This document shows, one piece after another, positions 32,401 through 38,953 of a DNA stretch of 58,803 bases. Within the stretch, counting starts at the first letter, position 1; every line of letters begins with the position of its first letter. Made by a program: the position numbers and the translations under genes. This DNA is from Bacteroidales bacterium (GTDB lineage Bacteria; Bacteroidota; Bacteroidia; Bacteroidales; UBA932): NCBI GenBank assembly GCA_016295245.1, contig JAEDLO010000001.1:1-58803 (forward strand), read 5' to 3'. The notes below the pieces were generated by a model that searched no databases, had not been told where the DNA came from, and was given only the letters and a program-made list of their open reading frames with translations.

Positions 32401-32461
32401 CGCAAGACTTGTGCTGCCGGAAAATTCAGTCGGAATAATCAAATTTTCGACCCTAAAATAA
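29435..32461 (+). CDS. bifunctional CE6-like acetylesterase / GH51 alpha-L-arabinofuranosidase
   Basis: A 1008-aa secreted two-enzyme fusion (signal MRKKLIITALLAFCFSLATQA). Residues ~25-280 are an SGNH-type carbohydrate esterase of the SASA/CE6 group: Ser36 in FGQSNM, the HQGESN motif at 173-178 and the Asp253/His256 pair in GDQFHFS. After a short linker (RKPASRQATLRPSRTG), residues ~300-1008 form a complete GH51: SPLLSGIFFEDINQS at the start, a CBM-like insert at ~400-525, acid/base Glu687 in GIGNENRG and nucleophile Glu785 in FVGEFANNG. The likely substrates are acetylated and arabinosylated xylan. It follows the GH43-CBM6 gene by 9 bp. All catalytic residues are intact, so both halves may be active. 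Confidence 0.9.
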   Translation: MRKKLIITALLAFCFSLATQAKPDPKFHIYLCFGQSNMEAGAVPADIDKGFRNPRLKFLAAVDMPRLGREKGKWYTATPPICRENNNLGPVDFFGRRMIEYMPEDYTVGLINVSVAGAKIELWDKTAYKEYIDSERDWMKAIVKEYDGCPYQRLLEMARIAQKDGVIKGMLVHQGESNSEDPEWPKKLAKIHDDLCRDLGLNPADIPLLAGELKYQEADGVCWAFNRDILPHLPEVLPNAHIISALGCESTGDQFHFSTEGMRLLGSRYADKMLELQGFRKPASRQATLRPSRTGIDISPLLSGIFFEDINQSLDGGLCAQLIQNNSFQAYDVPEAPNAAEFSPCDTLIYGWTLIRPEGSKGSARIVCDKPLIANLPRHYDFDPDDQYDDELRYRQMSLRFDISSAPMGIAANGYGIAPYSRDRSAYYSNDTQIPSIPAKEGVSYDLGLYLCPEAYSGSFDIYLENAGGEKISNTVTIKPQGREWKKHEAVLKAEKTEDCRLCIVADAPGSFYLDFVTLIPEASELWMDGKAGALRKDMMQALRDLNPKFMRFPGGCASEGTSYFGQVFWKNSVGPVEERIGFRNHWGYWTSQHIGFYEYLLMAESLGATPLPVLNNGVTCQFAGHRYIAPLETERDRQRFHDIFVKDALDLIEFCNGGTDTEWGALRARMGHPQPFNLKYLGIGNENRGKEFWERFDIMYKAIKAAHPEIVIVSTAGAADAGEEFNANYTQIDSKYPDTIVDEHYYKGDEWFYNNTHRYDPGKLRGAEGLTYDRKRPTRVFVGEFANNGTNNAYASTLAEAAYWTGLERNSDMVMMAAYAPLFCKKGYNKWNSNLIWFDNRGLWRTSNYYYQKLFSQAGDKALEISEVTNGGKPDPNIYTSATIDSRSGDIYLKFVNAEQLEKVLELNIEGGKKYSVTMEFISSHDTDVKNQKDQNYYSSHPDYAPKPVVTGPDGRGLPRGFQGFSKSVNYLETVVPHSREFGTVSKSARLVLPENSVGIIKFSTLK

Positions 32462-32488
32462 TTTTGTCAAAAGTTGTCAAAACCCAGT

Positions 32489-32530
32489 CATATCTTTGCA
32501 TTCGTAATCAAAAACGGATGCAAAGATATG
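32489..32530. promoter_or_regulatory. inverted pair of -7 elements around the start of a small gene
   Basis: CATATCTTTGCATTCG (32489-32504) and CGGATGCAAAGATATG (32515-32530) are 16-nt inverted repeats with one mismatch, spaced by 10 bp. Each arm contains TATCTTTG, a perfect -7 element, one per strand. The ATG of the 65-aa gene is the last three bases of the right arm. Confidence 0.55.
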
Positions 32531-32725
32531 AATATGGTAAGCAGACCTCAGTATTTCAAGCCAGTTTACGGCATTCACCCCCACGGAGGACACAAGGCCC
32601 TCGTGCATTTTCAGGACAGATACTTCAGACCTTGTCCTGAAGAAAAGGCTGCGAGAGCCGTATATGTAGAATACGACATCAACGGCGTTCCCATCCACGT
32701 TGAGGTCCTATTCGGCGCAAATTAG
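32528..32725 (+). CDS. small conserved-looking protein, 65 aa, unknown
   Basis: A compact, soluble 65-aa protein (MNMVSRPQYFKPVYGIHPHG ... VEVLFGAN) with a histidine/glycine-rich turn HPHGGHK and one cysteine. There is no signal peptide or membrane segment. Base composition and codon use resemble the neighbours and it has its own -7 element, which favours a real gene. I do not recognise the family. I chose ATG 32528 over a TTG at 32474, as the latter would lie upstream of the expected transcript start. The next gene's promoter is at its stop codon. Confidence 0.6.
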   Translation: MNMVSRPQYFKPVYGIHPHGGHKALVHFQDRYFRPCPEEKAARAVYVEYDINGVPIHVEVLFGAN

Positions 32726-32733
32726 TATCTTTG
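32726..32733 (+). promoter_or_regulatory. -7 element of the GNAT gene (TATCTTTG)
   Basis: Perfect TAnnTTTG starting right after the stop of the 65-aa gene. Only 3 nt (ATG 32737) or 9 nt (ATG 32743) separate it from the start, so the leader must be extremely short. Confidence 0.55.
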
Positions 32734-32736
32734 CGT

Positions 32737-33300
32737 ATGCAAATGACTGAAAATACCGGATTCACAATCCGTGACGCAAGCCCGTCTGACGCCCGATTCG
32801 TGGCCTGGACTGTCTTGACTGCGATAGGCCGCACTGCCGAAGGAGATGAAATGGAAAGGCTGGCAAAAAGCTGCAGTCTTCCGGACACGTTGTATTCTTA
32901 TCGAAATTCCCGCCTTGCAATGGACGGAGACAAACCCGTCGCCTGTCTGATAGCTTACCCCGGGCAGCGGTACAGAGAGATGAGGGACCGCACCTGGAAA
33001 GAGGTCTGGAAAGACGAAGGCTTCAATCTGGACGAGATTGCGGATGAAACTGCCGCGGGAGAATATTATCTGGATTCAATGGCAGCCCTGCCTGAATACA
33101 GGGGTTGCGGCATTGCTCCCCTGCTCTTTTCCGACGCATTCGACAGAGCCCGCAAGCTCGGGCTGGAAACGGTCAGCCTGATTGCCGACCTTGAGTCGCC
33201 ACGCCTGCTGAACCACTACCGCAAAATCGGCTTCGAGGACAAAGAGAAAGTCCTTTTCTTCGGAGAGGAATATATACGTATGACAATTAATATCAAGTAA
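32737..33300 (+). CDS. GNAT-family N-acetyltransferase
   Basis: A ~187-aa acetyl-CoA-dependent acyltransferase. The acetyl-CoA pyrophosphate-binding motif A is visible as ALPEYRGCGIAPLLFSDAF (~115-133), followed by the standard helix and SLIADLESPRLLNHYRKIGF with the usual RNHYxKxGF-type ending. Starts at 32737 and at 32743 (MTENTGFTIRDASPSDARFV) are both possible; the promoter position slightly favours 32743. It is 2 bp upstream of the nitroreductase and probably co-transcribed with it. Substrate unknown. Confidence 0.87.
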   Translation: MQMTENTGFTIRDASPSDARFVAWTVLTAIGRTAEGDEMERLAKSCSLPDTLYSYRNSRLAMDGDKPVACLIAYPGQRYREMRDRTWKEVWKDEGFNLDEIADETAAGEYYLDSMAALPEYRGCGIAPLLFSDAFDRARKLGLETVSLIADLESPRLLNHYRKIGFEDKEKVLFFGEEYIRMTINIK

Positions 33301-33302
33301 TT

Positions 33303-33782
33303 ATGGACTTCCTTGAAGTAATAGAAAAACGCCACAGCGTAAGGCGCTTCGAAGACAGACCGGTGGACCGCGAGGTCCTTGACACCCTGATTTCAATCGC
33401 CTCAACCGCCCCTTCTTCCAAGAATTGCAAGAGTTCCGCCTATATGATAATCGAAGATCCTTCTACCATCGAGGCGCTCAGCCAGATGCGCAGCAGCGGC
33501 TCCTCCTTCGTCAAGGACGCGCCGGCTGTCATCGTAGTTCTGGGCAACTCTTCCCTTACTGACATGTGGGTGGAGAACTGTTCAATCTCGGCCACCTTCC
33601 TGCAACTGGCCGCAACTGCCCTTGACCTCGGCAGCTGCTGGGTGCAGGTAGCCGGACGCCCGCGCGACAACAAGCAGCCCGAGGGCGAAAAGGCCGAGGA
33701 CTACGTACGCGAACTTCTGGGCATCAAGGACGAGATGCGCATCGAGTGCCTTCTTGCAGTAGGTTACGAGAAGGCAGCTTAA
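33303..33782 (+). CDS. nitroreductase-family flavoprotein
   Basis: A 159-aa FMN-dependent NAD(P)H oxidoreductase of the nitroreductase superfamily; members reduce nitroaromatics, quinones or other electrophiles. The FMN-binding start IEKRHSVRRFEDRPVDREVL and the APSSKNCKSSAYMII stretch are typical, and the C-terminal IECLLAVGYEKAA carries the last conserved FMN contact region. It is at the short end of the family (usually 165-220 aa), close to the small Bacteroidales group. It follows GNAT by 2 bp and converges on the S46 peptidase gene with 11 bp between stops. Physiological substrate unknown. Confidence 0.9.
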   Translation: MDFLEVIEKRHSVRRFEDRPVDREVLDTLISIASTAPSSKNCKSSAYMIIEDPSTIEALSQMRSSGSSFVKDAPAVIVVLGNSSLTDMWVENCSISATFLQLAATALDLGSCWVQVAGRPRDNKQPEGEKAEDYVRELLGIKDEMRIECLLAVGYEKAA

Positions 33783-33793
33783 CAGAAGAAGCT

Positions 33794-35848
33794 TCAGGGT
33801 TCGAGGACCAGCTCGCTGATGATGTTGTCAGCCTTGCCGAGCTCCTTTATGATGAAGAGGGCATAGCGTATGTCGAGCGCAATATTGCGGCAGAAATACG
33901 GGTCGAAGGCGATGTCACTCATCGTTCCCTCCCAGACTCTGTCGAAGTTGACGCCGATGAGCTTGCCCTCTGCGTTTATCACAGGGCTGCCCGAATTGCC
34001 GCCGGTAGTGTGGTTGGTCGCAAGGAAGCAGACAGGCACCTGGGAATAGTCTCCCGAAGCATACAGATCGCGTAGCTCCTGAGGGATATTGTAGTCGAAA
34101 ATCTCTGGATTGTCCTTCTCCATCACACCCTTCAGGGTTGAAACCGGCTTATAGCGCACGCCGTCAGAAGGCTCGTAACCCTTTACATTTCCATAGGCGA
34201 CGCGAAGGGTCAGATTGGCGTCCGGGAAGAAATTCTTATCCTTCTCAAATGACATCTGAGCCTGCATATACTCGCGGTTGAGAAGATCCAGACGGCGGTT
34301 AATCCGCCTTATCTGCGGCATCGCATACTCCTGGGCCCAATCCCTCATACTCTTGTAGAAAACATAGGCCGGGTCTTGCTCAGCCTGCTCCGGGCTCAGC
34401 GCAAAGGCCTTGCTTTCGCTGGCGAAGGCCGAGCTTCTGAAAAGGGAGTCTGCCCAGACATTCACGCTGCCGTAGAGCTGAAGCGACTCATTGAAATAAG
34501 AGGGGCGCTGATCCTCCGCAATAAGCTCGGAGAACCTCGTCATCACAGCCTCGAAACTCTCCTTGTCGATAGGCAGATACCAGTCCTTGTAGAAAGCCTT
34601 AAGCGCCTTCTCCCTTTTGGCTGCATCTTCCTCGGCTACGAAAGCCGCGGCAGCTCTGGCAATCTCGACGACGGCTGCGCTTTCATTGTAGATCTCAAGA
34701 GCGAACTTGTATGGTTCGAGCTCGGCGTAAACTCTCTCAAGGCTGTCGCAGATGCCCTCGAAGCGGGTGCCTGCAGCCCAGGCTGAAAGCCTCTTCTCGT
34801 ATTCGCGTTTGGCATCCACAACGCCGTTGCGCCTGATGCCGAGGGCTTCGCCCTGCCATTTCTTCCAGGCGTTCGCCACACTGGCATTTTTGGCGCTGTA
34901 CTGGATGCGGACCTTCTGGCTACGGGCCATATGCTTCTTCTGCGCGTCGAGCCTCAAACTGCGAAGCCCGATTTTGGCAGGGTCGGATTTCTCGGCGATG
35001 TACCTTACGGCAGCGGAATGGATGTACTCCTGGGTGCTGCCAGGGAAGCCGTAGATGAAGGTGAAATCCCCTTCCTTGACGCCTGCGGTGCTGATCGGGA
35101 AGAACTTGCGAGGCTTGAAAGGCACGTTGTCGGGAGAATAGTCAGCCGGAAGGTTGTCCGCCCCGGCGTAAACCCTGAAGAGCGAGAAGTCGCCGGTATG
35201 GCGCGGCCACATCCAATTGTCGGTGTCGCCGCCGAACTTGCCTATCGATGAAGGCGGACAGCCCACCAGACGCACGTCAGTATAGACCCTGTAGGCGAAA
35301 AGGAAGTACTGGTTGCCCATAAAGAGAGGCTCCACGCTGACTTTGAGGCCCGGATGAGCCTCTTTCTCGGCTGCAACTATCTTCTCGCCGTTGACCTTGA
35401 CAATATCTTCGCGGCTTGCCTCGTCCATACCCGGCTCCCAGCCTTCAAGCACCTCGGCGGTCACCTCGCGCATATACTCGAGGAAGCTCACGCTCAAGCC
35501 CTCGCAAGGCAGCTCTTCGGCCGTGTTCTTCGACCAGAAGCCGTCCTTGAGGTAGTCGTGCTCTACGCTGCTGTGGCGCTGGATGTGGGAGTAGCCGCAG
35601 TGGTGGTTGGTTATCAGCAGGCCGCTGCCCGAAATGAGCTCGCCGGTGCAGCCGCCGCCGAAAAGCACCACGGCATCCTTGAGTGAGGCCCTATTGATGC
35701 TATACACGTCCTCCGCCGTGAGCTTGAAGCCCTTGGCGGCCATATCGTCAATACGCTCGCTTACCAGTGAAGGCAACCACATTCCCCCGTCAGCGCTCGC
35801 GCAAATCGCGCACAGCAGTGACAGGACGCCCAAAAACAATTTCTTCAT
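33794..35848 (-). CDS. S46-family dipeptidyl peptidase (DPP7/DPP11 type)
   Basis: A 684-aa periplasmic serine peptidase that removes dipeptides from peptide N-termini. It has a signal peptide (MKKLFLGVLSLLCAICASA) and starts the mature chain DGGMWLPSLV, typical of S46. Chymotrypsin-fold catalytic motifs are intact: His83 in LITNHHCGYSHIQ, the Asp-bearing block GGDTDNWMWPRHTGDFSLFR and the serine in TGGNSGSPVINAEG. A helical regulatory domain fills the middle (~280-530). Whether it prefers hydrophobic (DPP7) or acidic (DPP11) P1 residues cannot be settled here; the relevant region reads NFDRVWEGTMSDIAFDP. It follows the CNNM-type gene by 8 bp. With the DPP5-like enzyme at 820 it suggests peptide-based nutrition. 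Confidence 0.93.
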   Translation of the reverse strand: MKKLFLGVLSLLCAICASADGGMWLPSLVSERIDDMAAKGFKLTAEDVYSINRASLKDAVVLFGGGCTGELISGSGLLITNHHCGYSHIQRHSSVEHDYLKDGFWSKNTAEELPCEGLSVSFLEYMREVTAEVLEGWEPGMDEASREDIVKVNGEKIVAAEKEAHPGLKVSVEPLFMGNQYFLFAYRVYTDVRLVGCPPSSIGKFGGDTDNWMWPRHTGDFSLFRVYAGADNLPADYSPDNVPFKPRKFFPISTAGVKEGDFTFIYGFPGSTQEYIHSAAVRYIAEKSDPAKIGLRSLRLDAQKKHMARSQKVRIQYSAKNASVANAWKKWQGEALGIRRNGVVDAKREYEKRLSAWAAGTRFEGICDSLERVYAELEPYKFALEIYNESAAVVEIARAAAAFVAEEDAAKREKALKAFYKDWYLPIDKESFEAVMTRFSELIAEDQRPSYFNESLQLYGSVNVWADSLFRSSAFASESKAFALSPEQAEQDPAYVFYKSMRDWAQEYAMPQIRRINRRLDLLNREYMQAQMSFEKDKNFFPDANLTLRVAYGNVKGYEPSDGVRYKPVSTLKGVMEKDNPEIFDYNIPQELRDLYASGDYSQVPVCFLATNHTTGGNSGSPVINAEGKLIGVNFDRVWEGTMSDIAFDPYFCRNIALDIRYALFIIKELGKADNIISELVLEP

Positions 35849-35856
35849 ATCTTCAG

Positions 35857-36912
35857 CTAATTCTTTTTTGATTCACTTTTGCGCCGGGCAGTCTGGATGC
35901 GCTCCCAGCGCTCGCGGGCAAACTGCTGCATATCGCGCACAGTATCGTATTCATCGACGATTTCACTGCCCAGAAGGGTCTCAATCATATCTTCGAGGGA
36001 CACTACGCCCTGGAAGCTTCCGTATTCGTTGATCACAGCCGCAATCTGCTCATCCTTGCCGAGCATCTCGTCCCAGACCACATCCAGGGTCGTATCCTCC
36101 TGGAAAGAAGGGATGTCGCGGCGCAGCTCTCCCAAGGTCACGTCGTGCTTGTCCTCGGCCATCATCTGAAGAGCCTCGATCCTGAGGATATAGCCTGTAA
36201 TGTATTCATCATCATTGGCATACACAGGGATTCGGCTGTGATGGAAGAAGCGTTTGTCCTTGTAGAAATTCTTTACCATCATCTTTTCCGGAGCCATCGC
36301 CACCACTACTCTCGGGGTCATAACGTCGGCAACGGTGAGCTCGTCCATATTGATGACATTCTGGATGATTGCGTTTTCGTCCTCCTCAAGATCGCCAGCC
36401 TCCTCGGCGACATTGGCCATCGCGCTGACCTCTTCCCTGGATACTGCGGCTTCGCTTTCTTTAGGGGAGATGAGCTTGGTGAGTTTCTCGGCCAGGATTA
36501 CAAGCGGGAACATTATTATCACAAGGATACCGATGACCCGGGTCGAAAAACCCATCAGGGAGCGCCAGCAGTTTGTGCCTATGGTCTTAGGTATGATTTC
36601 AGCGAATATCAGCACGAGTATGGTCATAACGGCGCTGGAAATGCCGAACCACTGGGAGCCGAAGACTTCAGTGGCCTGTGCGCCCACGCCAGCCGCTCCT
36701 ATCGTATTTGCTATAGTATTGAGACTCAGGATAGCCGCAATCGGGCGGGAACTGTTCTGCTTGAATTCTTTGAATTTTGTGGCAGGTTTATAGCCCTCCT
36801 CCTCCCTCATCGTGATATATGAGATGGGAGTGGACATCAGGCAGGCCTCGAGTATCGAGCAAAGAAACGAAACTGCGAGAGCAGATAATAGGAATACAAA
36901 TAATAAGGTCAT
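35857..36912 (-). CDS. CNNM/CorC-type membrane protein with CBS pair
   Basis: A 351-aa inner-membrane protein, probably a divalent cation (Mg/Co) exporter or regulator; often labelled hemolysin. Starting at ATG 36912 (MTLLFVFLLSALAVSFLCSI), it has a DUF21 domain with four hydrophobic segments (~1-150), containing TRxxxLxxSNTIA-like SLNTIANTIGAAGVGA and FAEIIPKTIGTN. A CBS-domain pair (~195-320) with DVMTPRVVVAMAP and VINEYGSFQGVVSLEDMIETLLG follows. A longer start at 36942 would lie beyond the promoter. The CorC_HlyC C-terminal domain is missing, so it is of the short type. A -7 element TATCTTTG lies 8 bp upstream of the ATG. Confidence 0.9.
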   Translation of the reverse strand: MTLLFVFLLSALAVSFLCSILEACLMSTPISYITMREEEGYKPATKFKEFKQNSSRPIAAILSLNTIANTIGAAGVGAQATEVFGSQWFGISSAVMTILVLIFAEIIPKTIGTNCWRSLMGFSTRVIGILVIIMFPLVILAEKLTKLISPKESEAAVSREEVSAMANVAEEAGDLEEDENAIIQNVINMDELTVADVMTPRVVVAMAPEKMMVKNFYKDKRFFHHSRIPVYANDDEYITGYILRIEALQMMAEDKHDVTLGELRRDIPSFQEDTTLDVVWDEMLGKDEQIAAVINEYGSFQGVVSLEDMIETLLGSEIVDEYDTVRDMQQFARERWERIQTARRKSESKKN

Positions 36913-36920
36913 ATCCGGTG

Positions 36921-36928
36921 CAAAGATA
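36921..36928 (-). promoter_or_regulatory. -7 element of the CNNM-S46 operon (TATCTTTG)
   Basis: Perfect -7 consensus on the minus strand, 8 bp before ATG 36912, giving a leader of only a few nucleotides and supporting that start over the upstream ATG. Confidence 0.55.
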
Positions 36929-36933
36929 CCATA

Positions 36934-36983
36934 TTTCGCCACAAAATTATAGCTTTCACCACAAAATCATATAATTTCGCCAC
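36934..36983. repeat. three helically phased TTTCRCC repeats between divergent genes
   Basis: TTTCGCCACAAAATTAT (36934), TTTCACCACAAAATCAT (36954) and TTTCGCCACG (36975) are spaced 20 and 21 bp apart, two DNA turns, in the 135-bp gap between the CNNM-type gene and the acyl-CoA ligase. They could be regulator binding sites; no known operator is recognised. Confidence 0.5.
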
Positions 36984-37047
36984 GCATCGGCGCGCGTACT
37001 CGCAATATGTCTTACTTTCGCATCAGAAATTCTAACTGACCAGATAT

Positions 37048-38691
37048 ATGCAGCATTACCTTTCGATTCTCCAGTCGACTATCAAAAGTCACTGGACTCA
37101 ACCTGCTCTCTGCCAATATCGTGGAGAGACGCTCAAGTATTCGGACATCGCGGAAATTCTTGAAAAATTCCACATTCTCTTCGAGAAGGCCGGAATCAAG
37201 AAGGGCGACAAGATTTCGCTCTGCGCAAGAAACACCAACCGTTGGGCCGTTTCTTTCCTCGCAGTCAACACCTACGAAGCCGTAATCGTCCCTATCCTCG
37301 CAGATTTCCACCCGGACAATGTCAACTACCTTGTCGATCACTCTGACAGCATCCTGCTGTTCACCGACTCCGACATCTGCCCGAAGCTGGACTTCGCCAA
37401 GATGCCGAAGCTCAAAGGTATCATCAACATCGACGATTTCTCTCTTGTCCACTCGAATGACGAGGAGTTCACCGCTCTCTTCAAGAATCTTGACGCAAAC
37501 TTCAAGGCAAAATACCCTCAGGGGCTCAAGCCGGAAGATGTCAGCATCCCTGTTGACAATATGGGCGATCTTGCCGTAATCAATTATACTTCAGGCACAA
37601 CCAGCGCACCTAAGGGAGTTATGCTCCGCTACGAGTGCATTTCCGCTTCCGTTGACTTCGCCCTTCGCCGCCTTCCGGTTTACGAAGGTGACAAATTGGT
37701 TTCGATGCTCCCGATGGCCCACATCTACGGCCTCGTATTCGAGTTCATCTACCCACTCTGCGGCGGCGCTGCCGTTTACTTCCTCGGCAAGGCTCCGGCT
37801 CCGTCCCTGCTGCTCAAGGCTATGAAGGACGTGAAGCCATATCTGGTAATCACCGTTCCTCTCGTGCTCGAGAAGGTGTACAAGTCTTCGCTCAAACCGG
37901 TACTCAGCAAACCGGCCATCAAGATACTCTCCGCCATCCCCGGAATCAACCAGCTCATCTTCAAGAAGGTGCGCACTTCGCTCCAGGAGGCCTTCGGCGG
38001 CAATACCAGGGAGTTCATTATGGGAGGCGCAGCCCTCAACCCTGAGGTGGAAGACTGCTTCCGCCGCATCAAGCTCCCTTACACTGTCGGCTACGGTATG
38101 ACCGAAGCGGCTCCTCTCCTTGCTTACGAGGGCCACAAGGACTACGCAAAGGGATCCTGCGGCAAGAAGGTTGACTGCGCAGATGTGCGCATCGACTCAG
38201 CCGATCCTCAGAATATCGTAGGCGAAATCCAGGCAAAGGGTATCAACATCTGCTCGGGCTACTACAAGAACGAGGCTGCCACCCAAGCCGCATTCACCGC
38301 TGACGGTTACCTGCGCACCGGCGACCTCGGTGTCATCGACGCCCAGGGCAACATCTTCATCCGCGGACGCAGCAAGAATATGATTCTCTCTGCAAACGGC
38401 CAGAACATCTACCCTGAGGAGATCGAGGCGCTGATCAACACCAAGCCTTACGCCGTTGAGTCAGTGGTTGTAGACCGTTCCGGCAAGCTTGTCGCCCTTA
38501 TTTATCTCGACAACGAAGCTATGGAGAAGGCCGGACTTGACGCCGAAGCCATCTCTGACGTGCCGGAGAACATCCGCCTGACAGTAAACAAGGAGCTCCC
38601 GGGTTACAGCCAGATTGCCAAGGTAGAGGTAATGGGCCAGCCGTTCGAGAAGACCCCGAAGATGAGTATCAAGAGGTTCCTCTACAAATAA
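37048..38691 (+). CDS. AMP-binding acyl-CoA ligase (long-chain fatty acid type)
   Basis: A 547-aa adenylate-forming enzyme that activates a carboxylic acid, most likely a fatty acid, with ATP and CoA. Motifs are in order: the P-loop-like INYTSGTTSAPKGVML (~177-192), the aromatic acid-binding block MLPMAHIYGLVFEFIYPL, YGMTEAAPLLAYEG, the hinge motif RTGDLGVIDAQGNIFIRGRSKNMI and the catalytic lysine near the C-terminus in KTPKMSIKRFLYK. The length is normal for FadD-like enzymes. A variant -7 element TACTTTCG lies at 37013-37020. A strong terminator follows. Chain length is undetermined. The acyl-ACP thioesterase at 3030 could supply free fatty acids, although that link is inference. Confidence 0.9.
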   Translation: MQHYLSILQSTIKSHWTQPALCQYRGETLKYSDIAEILEKFHILFEKAGIKKGDKISLCARNTNRWAVSFLAVNTYEAVIVPILADFHPDNVNYLVDHSDSILLFTDSDICPKLDFAKMPKLKGIINIDDFSLVHSNDEEFTALFKNLDANFKAKYPQGLKPEDVSIPVDNMGDLAVINYTSGTTSAPKGVMLRYECISASVDFALRRLPVYEGDKLVSMLPMAHIYGLVFEFIYPLCGGAAVYFLGKAPAPSLLLKAMKDVKPYLVITVPLVLEKVYKSSLKPVLSKPAIKILSAIPGINQLIFKKVRTSLQEAFGGNTREFIMGGAALNPEVEDCFRRIKLPYTVGYGMTEAAPLLAYEGHKDYAKGSCGKKVDCADVRIDSADPQNIVGEIQAKGINICSGYYKNEAATQAAFTADGYLRTGDLGVIDAQGNIFIRGRSKNMILSANGQNIYPEEIEALINTKPYAVESVVVDRSGKLVALIYLDNEAMEKAGLDAEAISDVPENIRLTVNKELPGYSQIAKVEVMGQPFEKTPKMSIKRFLYK

Positions 38692-38714
38692 TCTTCATAA
38701 CACTCTATATTTTT

Positions 38715-38754
38715 TCGAGGATGACAGCTCCCAAGTGTCATCCTCGATATTTTT
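38715..38754 (+). terminator. rho-independent terminator after the acyl-CoA ligase
   Basis: A perfect 12-bp stem TCGAGGATGACA / TGTCATCCTCGA (38715-38726, 38736-38747) with a 9-nt loop, followed by TATTTTTA. Confidence 0.9.
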
Positions 38755-38785
38755 ACTGAACCCTGTATCCCGCAGTTGCTCTGAG

Positions 38786-38898
38786 CCTCCTCCCCCCTGC
38801 GGGGACCTTCCGCGCTACGCGCTCCATCCCGTCTCTCGCTTCGCTCGTGACACCCGCTCACGAAGCCGCGGGCGGCTAAGGGTCCCCGCAGGAGGAGG
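38786..38898. repeat. 113-bp GC-rich palindromic element
   Basis: Left end CCTCCTCCCCCCTGCGGGGACC (written here as 38786-38807; core CCTGCGGGGACC) and right end GGTCCCCGCAGGAGGAGG (38881-38898) are inverted repeats apart from three extra C. The inner part holds more complementary pieces, e.g. TCGTGA/TCACGA, and GCGCTACGCGC. It is intergenic and non-coding, between a terminator and the RelA/SpoT gene promoter. Confidence 0.75.
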
Positions 38899-38941
38899 AC
38901 TGGGACGGCGGGGCACTGTATAGTTATCCGCAAAGTTTTGC

Positions 38942-38949
38942 TATTTTTG
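38942..38949 (+). promoter_or_regulatory. -7 element of the RelA/SpoT-domain gene (TATTTTTG)
   Basis: Perfect TAnnTTTG with 4 nt between it and ATG 38954, which predicts a leaderless or nearly leaderless mRNA. No -33 element is clear, as the palindromic element lies directly upstream. Confidence 0.5.
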
Positions 38950-38953
38950 TCTT

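Noticed and set aside
28040..32461. Classical polysaccharide utilisation locus
   Set aside because: No SusC, SusD, hybrid two-component or anti-sigma genes lie near the GH43 and GH51 genes, so only a two-gene cassette is claimed.
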